35,929 bases of DNA from Myxococcales bacterium. GTDB lineage: Bacteria; Myxococcota_A; Polyangia; Fen-1088. The stretch covers positions 14,573 through 50,501 of the forward strand of contig PMLB01000433.1 in assembly GCA_003158735.1 (NCBI GenBank), read 5' to 3'. How positions within the stretch are numbered: position 1 is the stretch's first letter; the number at the start of each line of letters is the position of its first letter. Positions 25,901-34,055 of the stretch are shown here, one piece after another. The translations under genes were made by a program, and so were the position numbers. The notes beneath the pieces were generated by a model. That model worked only from the letters and a program-made list of their open reading frames with translations. It was not told where the DNA came from and did no database searches.

Positions 25901-28900
25901 TCCGAGGCGGTGGCGGCGCTGTACGCTCTCTATGTCGAGTTGCGCCGTTGGGACGATCTGGTGAACCTGATCGAACGTCGGCTGGAACGGGACCTCAGCC
26001 GAGACCAAGACATCGAACTGCGTTTCCGATTGGCGCAAATCCAGCGCATCGAGCTGGCCAACCGCGAGCGCGCCCTCGAGTATCTGGGCCAGGTCTTGGA
26101 GCGCGAGCCGGATCACGCGGCCAGCATCCAGATCCTGCAGGACTTGCTGGAAGATCCCGAGGCGCGCATGACGGCCGCCAGCCTGCTGGAGCCGGTCTAC
26201 ATCCGGCGCAGTGCCTGGAAGGAGTTGGTGGGGATCGACAGCCTGCGACTCAAGTACAGCGAAGATCCGGAACAGCGTCTGACCTGGACCAAGCGGATCG
26301 CGCAGGTCTACGAAGAGCAAATCGAGGATCTGGACGAGGCCTTCAATTGGTATGGACGCGTGTTCCAGGAAAAAGCCACCGAGCCGGCGGCCCTGGAGCA
26401 GCTGCTGCGCCTAGCTCCCAAGCTGGGTCGCTGGCGTGACCTGGGCAAGCTGCTCGACGAGTTCCTCGACAACGAGCTGTCCAACCCCGACGAGGTGTTG
26501 GCACTGGTGCGCGTGGCTATCCGAGTCTACGATCAGGAGTTGGGCGATCGCGACGCCGCCCGCCGGCACTACCGGCGCCACCTCGAGGCCCAGCCGGGCA
26601 ACCGGGCCGCTGCAGAGCTCTTCGAGGAGGCGTTGGAGCGCTGGGAGGCGTGGAGCGAGTTGCGCGACTTGCTCGACGAGCAGGTGCGCATGGTCGAGTC
26701 GCCCGCGGACCGCGCCGATCTCTTGCGTCGCAGCGCCCGCATCAGTGAGGAGAACCTGTCGCAGGGGAGCGCGGCGGTGGATTCATTGCGCGCGGTTTTG
26801 GAAATCGATCCCGACGACGCGCTGGCTTCCGCATCACTGGAGCAACTTCTGGCCGCCGCGGAACGCTGGGAGGATCTGCGAGACCACCTGGTCTGGATGT
26901 TGGGACGGGCCCAAGAAGTCACCGCCAAGGACGCCATCACCCTGGAGCTGGCCGAGGTGGAAGGCAAGCGCCTTGGTCATGCCTCGCTGGCCGTCGACTA
27001 CTACGGCGAGGTGCTGGGGCGCACCCCTCGCCATCCCAACGTCATCGCGGCGCTCGAGGGAATGCTGGGAGATCTGGAGCAACGGGTGCGGGTGGCCGAG
27101 CTGCTGGAACCGGCCTACCGGACCTTGCGCAACCTGCGCAAGTTGTCCGATATCCTCGAGGTTCGCCTGGAGACAATCGAGGATCCACCTCACCGTGTGG
27201 CAGCCCTGCGCGAGAAGGCGGCCGCGGAAGTCCAGCTCGGTCGCGCGGCCGAGGCTCTGGATGCGCTGGGGCGGGCGTGGCTGGAAGATGTGGCGGACGC
27301 TGCGACGCTGGCCGAGTTGGAAGGCCTGGCTGGCGCAGCCAACGGTTGGCAACGCTTGGTGGCCATCCTGGACAAGGGCATCGAGGCGACCTTGCTTCCC
27401 GACCTGCGCGCGGATCTCTACGCGCGCAAGGCCAAGATTCTCGAGGAGCGGTTGGCGGCCCCCGACTTGGCCATCGAGGCGTGGCGCGAAGCCATCGCCT
27501 CACGCTCCGATCATCAGCAGGCATTCGTGGCCATCGAGCGTCTGCTCGAGGCTGCGGGCCGTGCGGCTGAGCTCGCTGAGACTCTGGAGAAGCATGCCGA
27601 CGTGGTGGTGGAGGCACGCGAGCGCGAGCAGTTGACCAAGCGGGTGGCCGTGCTGCACGAGCGGGTGCTGGGGCAGCCGGAGAAAGCCATCGCGGCTTGG
27701 CGTGCCGTGCTTGACCTGGATCAGGAGAACGCAGAAGCGCTCGATGCCCTGGAACGCCTGTACAGCGGGCGAAGCGACTGGAGCAGCCTGGCCGAGGTGC
27801 TGCAGCGGAAGATCGAAGGCTGTCACGACGTGGTGACCTTGCGCAAGCTGTGGTTCCAGGCGGCCCACCTGCACGACGACAAGCTCAATGACGCATCGGA
27901 GGCGGCCAGCCAGCTGCGCGCGATTCTGGACATTGATCCCGACGATGCCGAGGCTCTCGATTTTCTCATCCAGATCCATGGCCGCGAGGGCAAGCACGCC
28001 GAGTTGGTCGATGTGCTCGATGCGCGTGCACGCGGGGCCAGCAGCCCCGAGGAGCGAGACGCGCTGGCGCTGCGAGCGGCACAACTGGTGCAGACGGAGC
28101 TCAGTGATGTGGCGGGCGCCGTGCAACGATACCGTATCGTCCTCGAACGGACGCCCAACCAGGAGCAGGTACGCACGGCCCTTTGGGAGCTGGCGCGCCA
28201 CGAGGACCACCGCGCGCCGGCCATAGCCGTGCTGGAGCCCGTGCTGCGGGCCGGGCAGGAATGGCGCTCGCTGGTTGACCTGCTGGAACTGCGTCTGCTC
28301 GGCGAAGATGAGACGGCGCGGCGCCTGGCGACCCTGGCCGAGATGGCGCGGGTCGCGGAGGAAGCTCTCCACGATGCAGGGGCAGCCTTTGCCATGTGGG
28401 CCCGGGCGCTGGCCGAAGACGCCGGCGATGCCACTGCGCGCGCGGCGCTGGAACGTTTGGCCGGCGCACACGCTGCGCTGCCCGAGTTGGGCAAGATCTA
28501 CGAGGACTGCCTGAAGGGCAGCTACGACACCGAAGTGCAACGCTGGCTGGCCTCGCGTCTGGCGGTCCTGTACGAACAATCATTGGGCAATCCGGCACGC
28601 GCGGTCGAGCTCTGGCGGGAGGTGGCGGGCATGCCCGGCGGTGAGGCGGAGGCGCTGGGGCATCTGGAGGTTTTGCTGCGCGGGCTGGAGCGCCACGCCG
28701 AACTGGAAGAGGTGTTGGCCCGCCAGGCCGAGATGGCGATGCACGGGCCGAGTCAGGCCGATTTTCTGGCCGCCCTGGGTGAGCTGCGCTTGCATCACTT
28801 GTCCGATATCGACGGTGCCATTGATGCCTTTCGGGCCTCGCTGGAGCGCGTGCCCACGCAGGTCGCGGCCTTGGCAGCCCTGCGTGCGCTGGCGGCTGGC

Positions 28901-31132
28901 GCGGAGCCGTTGCCGGCCGTGCTCGACATCTTGGAACCACTGGCCGAGGCGCGCGGTGATTTCGTCGAAGTGGCGGTACTGGCGCAGGCGCGGCTCTTGC
29001 GCAGCGAGGATGCCATCGAGCGGGCTGGACTCTGGCGACGAATTGCCGACCTGGCGGAAGTGCGTCTGGGCGACCTGCCGCGTGCGCTGGATGCCCTGGG
29101 CCGTGCGCTGCACGAGGATCCCCACGCCTTCGACACAGCCGATCAGCTCGAACGGGTGGCGGAGCGTGCGGGTACGCCGGTGGAGGCCGCTTCTCGGCTG
29201 GAGGCCGTGCTGGATGCGCTGGATGGATCGACGTTGGCCCAGATGGGGATGCGGGCGGCCAGCCAGTACTTGAGGGCCGGGGGTGCCGACAACGAGGCCG
29301 CGGCCGAGCGGATTTATGCGCGCGTGCTGGAAGTCGATGCGGAGAACGTCGCGGCGCTGGAGGCCGTGGAAGCGCTCTATCGTCGTCGGGGTGATGGGCG
29401 GAAAGTGGCTGCCATGCTGGAGCGGCGGGGTGCGCTGGAGCTGGAACCGACGCTCCGGTTGGCGCTGTTTGGCGAGGCCGCCAGTCTGCACGAAGCCAGT
29501 GGCGATCTCGCCATGGCCATCGCCGCCTGGCGGTCGGGACGAGAGGGAGACGAGTCCAATCTGCAGGCGCTCGACGAGCTGGCGCGGCTCTACGAGAGGG
29601 CGGGCCAGCTTGAGGGATTGGTCGAAGCCTTGACTGACAAGTCGCACGTGATTGACGACAACGTCGAGCGCGCGGCGCTCTACCTGCGCATTGGCACGCT
29701 CAAGGCCGGGCCGCTGGCCGATCTCGATGGCGCCGCAGCGGCGTTCCGCGAGGCGCTCGACCTTCAGCCCGAAGACGGCGTCGCTTTGGCGGCCCTGGCC
29801 GACATCGAGGAAAGGCGCGGCGACTACACGGCGCTCGAGGAGGCGCTGCTGCGGCAGTTGTCTGCCGTCAGCGGACTGGGCTGCGTTCCGGTCTTGACCC
29901 GACTGGCGCGCAACGCGGCCGAGCGGCTCAATGACGCTGACCGTGCACTGGTGTACTTGCACCAGGTGCTGGATGCCGATGCTGAGAATCGCGAGGCCTT
30001 TGCCGAGACGGAGCGGATCTTGGCTTCGCTTGAGCGCTGGCACGAGTTGATCGAGGTGCTGGAACGTCGGGCAGAGGTCGAGGCGCGCACGGGCCATGCC
30101 CACGAGGAACTGGCTTGCCGCGTTTCCGTGGCGAGCATTTGGGGCGAGAAATTGGGTGCCACGGACAGCGCCCTGGAAGCCCTGCAGGCCGTGCTGGCCC
30201 GCGATCCCCGCCACTTCCCGTCGTTGCTGGCGGTGGCGCAGATTTTCGAGAGCGACGAACGGTGGGACGAAGCCGCTCAAGCGCTGAAACAGGCCACGGA
30301 GATCGCATCGTCGTCACAAGAGCGGGCCATGCTCTTGTGCCGCATGGCTAGGGTGCGGGCGGCCACCGGAACCGCGGCCGACGAGGTGTCCGCTCTCTAC
30401 CACTCGGCCTTGGATCAGGATCCCACCTGCATGGTCGCGGTGTTGGCCCTGGAGGAGATGGCCCGGGCCGCGAACGACCCGGGGCAACTGGTGCAGGTGC
30501 TGGAGGCGCGCGAGGGGTTGGAAGGCGATGCGGGCAAGCGCAAGGCCTTGCTTGCGGAGATGGCGTCCCTGTACGCTGGGCCTTTGGCTCGACCCGATCA
30601 GGCGGTAGGTCCGCTGGGGCGGTTGCTCAGCCTGTCGCCCGAGGATGTGGTGGTACAGGAACGACTGGGCACGACGCTCATCGCGGCCGGGCGGGTGGAT
30701 GAGGGTGAATTCGCGCTCTCGCAATTGGCGGATCAGTTCGGCCGGGCCAAGCAGCCCAAGAACGTGGCGCGGCTGCAGTTCGTGCTGGGCGGGTTCGCCG
30801 AGACGCGGGGCGATCTGGCAGCGGCCAAGCAGCGCTTCCTGGCGGCATATCAGATCGATCCCACGCAGGCGACCACGCTAGCGGCGTTGGCCCATCTGTC
30901 GGTCGCACAGAGTGACAGTGAGAACGCACGCAAGTACTACCGCACCTTGCTCCTGCAGAGCTTCGACGAGAAAGCCGTCGGGCTAAGCAAGGCGCAGATC
31001 TACCTCGCGCTGGGCAAGCTGCACCAGGAAGCGGGCGAGTTGCCCAAGGCGCGCAACATGTTCGAGCGCGGGCTAGAGATCGACGTCAAGAGCGAGGCCC
31101 TCAGGCAGGCGCTGGCAGCCCTGCCAAAGTAG
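19904..31132 (+). CDS. Giant cytoplasmic TPR-repeat protein, AgmK/GltI-like in size and build
   Basis: This 3742-residue, uninterrupted ORF starts MNNDLLTALATLRSDPEDG, has no signal peptide or membrane segment, and ends ALAALPK. Nearly the whole length consists of degenerate TPR/HAT-like helical pairs. A recurring pattern, A...yr.vL..dP....Al..L..ly....rW..L...l, can be followed roughly 40 times, with a Trp commonly marking each unit (NWAEL, RWGDL, RWDDL, AWSEL and others). Giant TPR solenoids act as assembly scaffolds. In Myxococcus xanthus, the gliding-motility protein AgmK/GltI has similar size and composition. No other glt/agl genes are nearby, so a motility role is only a suggestion. The start has no strong Shine-Dalgarno sequence. 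The gene is divergent from the lipoprotein gene and ends just before a terminator hairpin. Confidence 0.9.
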   Translation: MNNDLLTALATLRSDPEDGQALALLSGLQPGDVSASERDSVQVALASERAWHTDRENVEPCLRLLDLELAWGQDPIRRATLFVEKARLLHREMCQWESAHACVNEALEIARNHPAAVEFRRVLEEEEAGWQERADALVRQVDEAGDSPTGAPLLAAAGELYLRYRPLTNEGESLLRRSLALDAHHHRADVLLERLLRGAGRKDELAEQLQRRLAAAGSPQDVAAARAAAGRLAEQMNRSDQALEHYREALAASPGHERAIHGVARILSARGNWAELVAVYETALRMGKRGVAEGPILIALGELYWKRMNQVAQAEACFRRARKTMPAMAPVLDFYREYHLQRDEIPQLFALLGQVQKAESDPEARVRYGIEMAELAERRPQLLEKAVDAWKALRRLKPGLPEAVSALRRLYTKTEKWNALLELLKERCESLPSEALDEKVALYLEMIPIYRDHLKLDVMVVNTYAAILALRPDHIEALSALAERYQAQGRWGDLANILARQAQTSSQPAEKVALYHRVAQLWMEKFNNHHNAVAALEKVLELAPSDAKARATLREIYVRARSWRALLEFMRRELPLLDASARQVRLAEMATLASERLADLRQGIGLWNEVLQLAPQDRDAVVALSVLYEREKRWPALAETLGRLAESAGGEATPDGCALLEKRGLILFEKLGAPAAAVEGLARVRRSQSENPRVLRALRDAYTQLGDFESLEELYSGRGAWEELCEVLSQVAERTTDMALRVRLLGRVADVARDKLNQPERVLKAYEGILATDPDNRVVARAAVDLYQATERWGRLVATYEILLGPESAPALSLGESLAILERARFICETKLEAKSLAFKWCARAYRLAPTDPDVRADLERMGEAAEEWEALLGLLAARLDSEGAEGPSPEEQISLLRRCLFIAGERVDRPDDLKRFAERILALVPGDDEAENALLKLFTKSERWADLIALQHARQARLQDPSLRAELLLRIAHMQEERLGDRSAAAATLREACEVEPLNLRLVRELARVLEAVGDLRGLVEALSHQVGLCADTERAAVLLRMGRLLETSLAQPASATDAYLQVLEVDSISAEAVEGLERLFAAGGIRQGDIAKVAGRLLPYYELTERFDKWAGMLEALVSVTADASERRGHLELLADLYQGPLADAAAAFSALLRVFEIDPANPSVRERLVLLAVEAGQLPALAEAARRVLADVEEPSLRQEILMHIAEVEERQPDRKSEAEAALRAVLELDPLHMGAYRALARLVRDGERWGALRDLIEAREQHLPDVKERLALLWQAVEIDEALLYDRDHATEVLRRIGALDPTDLRACRVLERNYVAAERWRDLDELLVHEADLVPREELPELKLRRAEIALVRFSNASAALDLLAEVLELAPGHARAIGLTERVLDDPEQRRRAAMMLEPLYAAAENWARLVEIFDIEREGQEGPAAVALLVRRAEVQETRLQSPGAAWETRRAVLALDPQSETALLEAERLAGVLGCWNDLQTLYQELAGKRDSSDIAGIADLLSRAARLFQGPLADRSAAIRTWRRVLDLDLSNARAGAAAAAALETLYAETADIEGLVYVLRARSEWSEDHHERAALGLRIADLEENSLRNLPAAVASYRSLLDGEGEAADKAFENLERIFQQSGQARERVELLRRRAEMVEAAARNQLRHRMAAILETELHDADEAIATIRPVLDDTPDDIEVLRTLARLYQSKGAAAEHLEILERLLVLAANDRDRIDLLRLIAGLLQGPLGRRTEAMERWREILKLAPNEADALAEMERLLDDSDISLRFAAAETLEPIYRASGDGPRLARVLRVFIKLAEDAGARAGYRARLAEIEENKLGDKQAALHTWAAAIRDGTSDPDLGQLLDNYERLALASGIENVIEIIDLYRAIEPDVLAEETRLRVQRSVAEHALTLGDLPLAIDYFSRITERRPDDDAALGALERIYRQQDNLASLYEVILRRADLADIPSVEVALRREAGSLAVRLARKDEAIAAWERVWTLLPGDSEAVAALYALYVELRRWDDLVNLIERRLERDLSRDQDIELRFRLAQIQRIELANRERALEYLGQVLEREPDHAASIQILQDLLEDPEARMTAASLLEPVYIRRSAWKELVGIDSLRLKYSEDPEQRLTWTKRIAQVYEEQIEDLDEAFNWYGRVFQEKATEPAALEQLLRLAPKLGRWRDLGKLLDEFLDNELSNPDEVLALVRVAIRVYDQELGDRDAARRHYRRHLEAQPGNRAAAELFEEALERWEAWSELRDLLDEQVRMVESPADRADLLRRSARISEENLSQGSAAVDSLRAVLEIDPDDALASASLEQLLAAAERWEDLRDHLVWMLGRAQEVTAKDAITLELAEVEGKRLGHASLAVDYYGEVLGRTPRHPNVIAALEGMLGDLEQRVRVAELLEPAYRTLRNLRKLSDILEVRLETIEDPPHRVAALREKAAAEVQLGRAAEALDALGRAWLEDVADAATLAELEGLAGAANGWQRLVAILDKGIEATLLPDLRADLYARKAKILEERLAAPDLAIEAWREAIASRSDHQQAFVAIERLLEAAGRAAELAETLEKHADVVVEAREREQLTKRVAVLHERVLGQPEKAIAAWRAVLDLDQENAEALDALERLYSGRSDWSSLAEVLQRKIEGCHDVVTLRKLWFQAAHLHDDKLNDASEAASQLRAILDIDPDDAEALDFLIQIHGREGKHAELVDVLDARARGASSPEERDALALRAAQLVQTELSDVAGAVQRYRIVLERTPNQEQVRTALWELARHEDHRAPAIAVLEPVLRAGQEWRSLVDLLELRLLGEDETARRLATLAEMARVAEEALHDAGAAFAMWARALAEDAGDATARAALERLAGAHAALPELGKIYEDCLKGSYDTEVQRWLASRLAVLYEQSLGNPARAVELWREVAGMPGGEAEALGHLEVLLRGLERHAELEEVLARQAEMAMHGPSQADFLAALGELRLHHLSDIDGAIDAFRASLERVPTQVAALAALRALAAGAEPLPAVLDILEPLAEARGDFVEVAVLAQARLLRSEDAIERAGLWRRIADLAEVRLGDLPRALDALGRALHEDPHAFDTADQLERVAERAGTPVEAASRLEAVLDALDGSTLAQMGMRAASQYLRAGGADNEAAAERIYARVLEVDAENVAALEAVEALYRRRGDGRKVAAMLERRGALELEPTLRLALFGEAASLHEASGDLAMAIAAWRSGREGDESNLQALDELARLYERAGQLEGLVEALTDKSHVIDDNVERAALYLRIGTLKAGPLADLDGAAAAFREALDLQPEDGVALAALADIEERRGDYTALEEALLRQLSAVSGLGCVPVLTRLARNAAERLNDADRALVYLHQVLDADAENREAFAETERILASLERWHELIEVLERRAEVEARTGHAHEELACRVSVASIWGEKLGATDSALEALQAVLARDPRHFPSLLAVAQIFESDERWDEAAQALKQATEIASSSQERAMLLCRMARVRAATGTAADEVSALYHSALDQDPTCMVAVLALEEMARAANDPGQLVQVLEAREGLEGDAGKRKALLAEMASLYAGPLARPDQAVGPLGRLLSLSPEDVVVQERLGTTLIAAGRVDEGEFALSQLADQFGRAKQPKNVARLQFVLGGFAETRGDLAAAKQRFLAAYQIDPTQATTLAALAHLSVAQSDSENARKYYRTLLLQSFDEKAVGLSKAQIYLALGKLHQEAGELPKARNMFERGLEIDVKSEALRQALAALPK

Positions 31133-31170
31133 GCATGCCAGCCACAACGGTCCCGCGAGTCCGCCCCAGA

Positions 31171-31288
31171 TTTCACCACAGAGAGCACAGAGGCCACAGA
31201 GGCCGGAAGGAAAGGGTTCCGGATCCGGGTCCGAACCCTTCTTTTCTTCGGATCCGTCTCTGTGATCTCTGTGATCTCTGTGGTGAAA
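31171..31288. repeat. Inverted CACAGAG-type intergenic repeat
   Basis: Two 31-bp arms (31171-31201 and 31258-31288) are inverted copies with three mismatches. Both begin at the outside with TTTCACCACAGAGA and contain short 9-bp direct reiterations of CACAGAG. Between them is a second stem-loop. Elements of this type are known as repeated, MITE/REP-like intergenic sequences in many environmental bacterial genomes, and often give spurious peptides such as FHHREHRGHRG or FTTEITEITE, both seen here. There is no transposase, so if mobile it would move in trans. Confidence 0.8.
31212..31248 (+). terminator. Bidirectional intrinsic terminator inside the inverted repeat
   Basis: The stem AAGGGTTC (31212-31219) pairs with GAACCCTT (31233-31240). 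It extends by GGA/TCC with one bulge and is followed by CTTTTCTT. On the other strand the same hairpin is followed by TTCCTTCC. It lies between the convergent TPR gene (stop 31132) and membrane-protein gene (stop 31344), so it can serve both. Confidence 0.6.
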
Positions 31289-31343
31289 CTCCGGATCGCA
31301 CATCTGGTCGCGGTGAATCGCGAAAATGGGTGGCCCTCCCCGG

Positions 31344-33485
31344 TCACTCGTTTTCGGGGAACAACCGCCAGATGTGGAAGGGCTTGTCCCTGCCGGAGTA
31401 GAGCCGAGTAAACGGAGGCTGGGTGAGCGACCCATCCTTGGCGTAGGTCAGGGCGTAGCGCACCCCGAGACGCCTGAGCAGAGGGTTGGTGGGCGAGGCA
31501 CGCAGGTTGAACGAGCCATCGTTGCCGTTCTTGAACTCAATGCGGGCGTCGTCGAGCGGGAGTTGATAGTAGGCGATCTCCGCGTATCGGTTGTAGATCG
31601 GCTCGAAATCGCCCGAGGGATCGAGCGCGCGCCACAGCGCGAGTTGCGGATGGAAATGGACGCCGGTCAAGGCGCGTGCTCCCATGGTGGCTAGCAGTGT
31701 GCCAATCAGTGGTTCGGGGGGGCCACCACTCGCGAGCCACAGACTGTGCAACCCGCTGGCACGATCCTCTTGCACCACCTGCTGTACGGCTTTGTAGAGT
31801 GGCGAGGCTTCGACGCGAGGAAACCCGATTGACAGGGGGTTGAAGTTGCCAGCCGTCACGACCAGCTCGATGGCCAGAACGCCGGCGAAGATGCGGCGCC
31901 TGCCCAGCAGCAGCAGCAGGACCTGCAGTGCGATGCATCCTGTCACTAGTTGCATGGTCACCGGAAACCACCCCCCTCCGAGCAGGACCGTCTTGGGAAA
32001 CACATTTCTGATGTGTTGCAGAGACACTCCGATCCAGAAATAGAAGCCCGCCGTCGCCAAGACCACGGCAGATGCGGCCAGCCATTCACGCCGGGTGAGT
32101 GGCTTGGGCTCGGGATCGGGCTTCAACAGGTAGAGGCTCAACACGATGGAAACCAGCCCAATCGCGAGCTGCGAGCGAAAGCCTTGGGTGTGGGACCACA
32201 GCGTGACGTCAGCCAGCCAGTGAGGAAAGTGAAAGCGACAGTACAGAACCTGAACCATCCCCAAGCCCAGAAGCGCCCAGCCTGCGGGATCCAGGCGTCG
32301 CCGAGCCCGCGTGAACAAGAGCACGGCGAACAACACGGCAGGAAGAAAAAGGATGAAGCCCGACGATTCGCTGGCGTTGAACACGGCGCTACCGATGGGC
32401 GCGATGCGGGTGGTTTGGAAGTTGTACACAGCGCCAAAAAGCTGGGCCAGGGTGTAGTCGCCCCCGTTCAGGCGACGCCGGCCCGGGTAGGCACTGGTGG
32501 CCAGCGCCTGCAGATCAGGCCACGCGGCCAGCAGATAGCAGCCGACCAGACCCAGCGCCACGCTTGCCGCGAGAGCCGTGCTCAGCCCGAGTTGACGGCG
32601 CGAAACGCCCTGCCAGGTCCGGTCGCGGATGATCACCCCCACCAGCATGGCAGTGAAGGCGTAGACGAGCGGAACCATCCAGGGCGGGTAAAGTTGCAGG
32701 ACGAAGCCGGCACCGGCGTATCCGGTGACCAGCGCGGCCCACACCGCCTTGGGCAGAGAGCGCGCGGCAAGCAGATGATGAAGACCGACCATGACCATGG
32801 CAGCGAAGCCAGCGGTATAGGCCGGGAAATGGCTCCAGCAGATGGGGTAGGCCGAGGCACAGAACCAGAACGCTCCCAATAGCGGAAGGAATCGCTGTTT
32901 GGGAAAGACGATCTCGAGCGCGAGATACAGCGTGGTGAAACAGAAGAAGGGAGAGAACCACCACAGCCAGGCCAGGCCCGCCTGTGAACCAAAGAGGAGG
33001 TAGCCCCATGTCACAGGCCTGACCACGCTGGCGGGATGCAGAACCGGCACCCAGGAAATGAGCAGCATGTTCTGTCCGTTGCCGATGTTGGTGTTGTGTA
33101 CAGGAAAACGAGGCTTGTGCGTGAACTGTGCCTGTGACCACAAGCTGGAAATTGCCCATTCGTCGCTGCGGATAGCTTGCGACTTGGCCATGAGGAGATC
33201 GCGCAGCCAGGGCGCTCTGCCGTGCAGGGCTTTCAGGATCGGCTGGGCCAGGTAGTGCTCTTCGGCTTCTTGCGGAGCCCACAACTTGGCGGAGAGCGCG
33301 ATGGACGATCCGTGGATATGCATCGCCACCAGAGCGGCAAAGAGCAACCAGACTGCGCTGAGCAACCGGACACGAAATGACAGATGCGCCACCCAGGCCA
33401 GCATTCTGGCGACGCGTTTGGGTGGAGCGACGGGATCGGGGTTGCTGGCGCGAAGCGACATGGAAAGAGGAACGCATTTTGCCAC
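31344..33485 (-). CDS. Polytopic membrane protein, YfhO/GT-C-like
   Basis: This 713-residue protein has about a dozen hydrophobic helices between residues 30 and 560, then a soluble C-terminal domain (about 580-713). The first periplasmic loop contains RSDEWAISSLWSQAQ, a signature I associate with large YfhO-like or GT-C-fold membrane proteins. These use polyprenyl-linked sugars to modify cell-surface glycans or lipoteichoic-type polymers. The Asp-Glu pair there is in the expected place for a catalytic acid. The donor and acceptor are unknown. The start is GTG 33485; an ATG at 33461 would remove eight residues, and neither has a clear ribosome site. The gene is divergent from the small lipoprotein gene, with 116 bp between starts. 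Confidence 0.7.
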   Translation of the reverse strand: MAKCVPLSMSLRASNPDPVAPPKRVARMLAWVAHLSFRVRLLSAVWLLFAALVAMHIHGSSIALSAKLWAPQEAEEHYLAQPILKALHGRAPWLRDLLMAKSQAIRSDEWAISSLWSQAQFTHKPRFPVHNTNIGNGQNMLLISWVPVLHPASVVRPVTWGYLLFGSQAGLAWLWWFSPFFCFTTLYLALEIVFPKQRFLPLLGAFWFCASAYPICWSHFPAYTAGFAAMVMVGLHHLLAARSLPKAVWAALVTGYAGAGFVLQLYPPWMVPLVYAFTAMLVGVIIRDRTWQGVSRRQLGLSTALAASVALGLVGCYLLAAWPDLQALATSAYPGRRRLNGGDYTLAQLFGAVYNFQTTRIAPIGSAVFNASESSGFILFLPAVLFAVLLFTRARRRLDPAGWALLGLGMVQVLYCRFHFPHWLADVTLWSHTQGFRSQLAIGLVSIVLSLYLLKPDPEPKPLTRREWLAASAVVLATAGFYFWIGVSLQHIRNVFPKTVLLGGGWFPVTMQLVTGCIALQVLLLLLGRRRIFAGVLAIELVVTAGNFNPLSIGFPRVEASPLYKAVQQVVQEDRASGLHSLWLASGGPPEPLIGTLLATMGARALTGVHFHPQLALWRALDPSGDFEPIYNRYAEIAYYQLPLDDARIEFKNGNDGSFNLRASPTNPLLRRLGVRYALTYAKDGSLTQPPFTRLYSGRDKPFHIWRLFPENE

Positions 33486-33507
33486 GAGTTGGCCGAATGA
33501 GACTCAT

Positions 33508-33536
33508 TTGACAGCAGGCCTGGTAGTGCGTAAGAC
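33508..33536 (+). promoter_or_regulatory. Promoter of the small lipoprotein gene
   Basis: A consensus -35, TTGACA (33508-33513), a 17-bp spacer and TAAGAC (33531-33536) as a weaker -10. Transcription would start near 33543, giving a leader of about 60 nt. It is the best sigma-70-like signal noticed in the window. Confidence 0.5.
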
Positions 33537-33601
33537 TGCGTCGAATCTTGTCGGAGCGCGCTGGGAGCCGCTCCTCTGAAAAAGAAAGGTAGGGATACGC
33601 A

Positions 33602-33898
33602 ATGACTCGAACACTAAAGGCCGTCATGTCTCTCGTCCTTGGCGGAACGCTCTTCATCGCCACCGCGTGCGAGGACCAGAAGTGCAAGGAAGACCTGCAG
33701 GCTGCTCAGACCGCTTCTGAGACAGCTCAGAAGAACCTCGCTGGAAAGCAGAATGAGCTGAACGCAGCCAACGCCAGGCTGGCCGCGGCCCAGGCCGAAT
33801 CGGCGAAGCTGAAGAAGGATCTGGACGAGGCCAAGGCAGCGGCCAAGCCGGCCGAGCCTGCGGCTCCTGCTCCGGCCGCCAAGAAGGGCAAGAAGTAA
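33602..33898 (+). CDS. Small Lpp-like coiled-coil lipoprotein
   Basis: This 98-residue protein has a signal peptide with lipobox-like ATAC (Cys23). A continuous helix rich in Ala, Gln, Lys and Glu with heptad spacing follows (about 28-75), then an Ala/Pro stretch and a Lys-rich end (KKGKK). This layout is like Braun's lipoprotein (Lpp): lipid at the N-terminus, a coiled-coil rod, and a C-terminal lysine that in Lpp is linked to peptidoglycan. The Ala/Pro spacer is unlike E. coli Lpp, and sequence identity is not claimed. AGGGA (33591-33595) is 6 nt before the ATG. A near-consensus promoter upstream and an intrinsic terminator downstream suggest a strongly expressed single gene. It probably has a role in envelope structure (inference). 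Confidence 0.85.
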   Translation: MTRTLKAVMSLVLGGTLFIATACEDQKCKEDLQAAQTASETAQKNLAGKQNELNAANARLAAAQAESAKLKKDLDEAKAAAKPAEPAAPAPAAKKGKK

Positions 33899-33960
33899 CC
33901 AAGCGGCAAGCGATCGGGCTGGGCCATGGACGCCCAGTGAGGTGTCAACGGACGCCCTCG

Positions 33961-34013
33961 AATGCCCAAGAAGACAAGCCCTCGACGGGGATGACCCTCG
34001 GGGGCATTTTCTT
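33961..34013 (+). terminator. Intrinsic terminator after the small lipoprotein gene
   Basis: The outer stem AATGCCC (33961-33967) pairs with GGGCATT (34002-34008), closing a loop that contains a second small hairpin (CGA-GGG / CCC-TCG). It is followed by TTTTCTT. It lies between the convergent lipoprotein gene (ends 33898) and pckG (ends 34056). A separate inverted pair, CTGGGC / GCCCAG (33919-33937), precedes it without a T-run. Confidence 0.5.
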
Positions 34014-34055
34014 GTCTGGGGCTTGCGCGGCGCGATTTTTTTCTTCGCTGGCGGG

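Noticed and set aside
31171..31288. CRISPR array, considered because of reiterated CACAGAG
   Set aside because: Units are about 9 bp, arms are inverted, and there are no unique spacers or cas genes.
31000..31435. Short ORFs over the intergenic repeat on both strands
   Set aside because: Their peptides (FHHREHRGHRG and FTTEITEITET types) are translations of the CACAGAG repeat, a known source of false gene calls.
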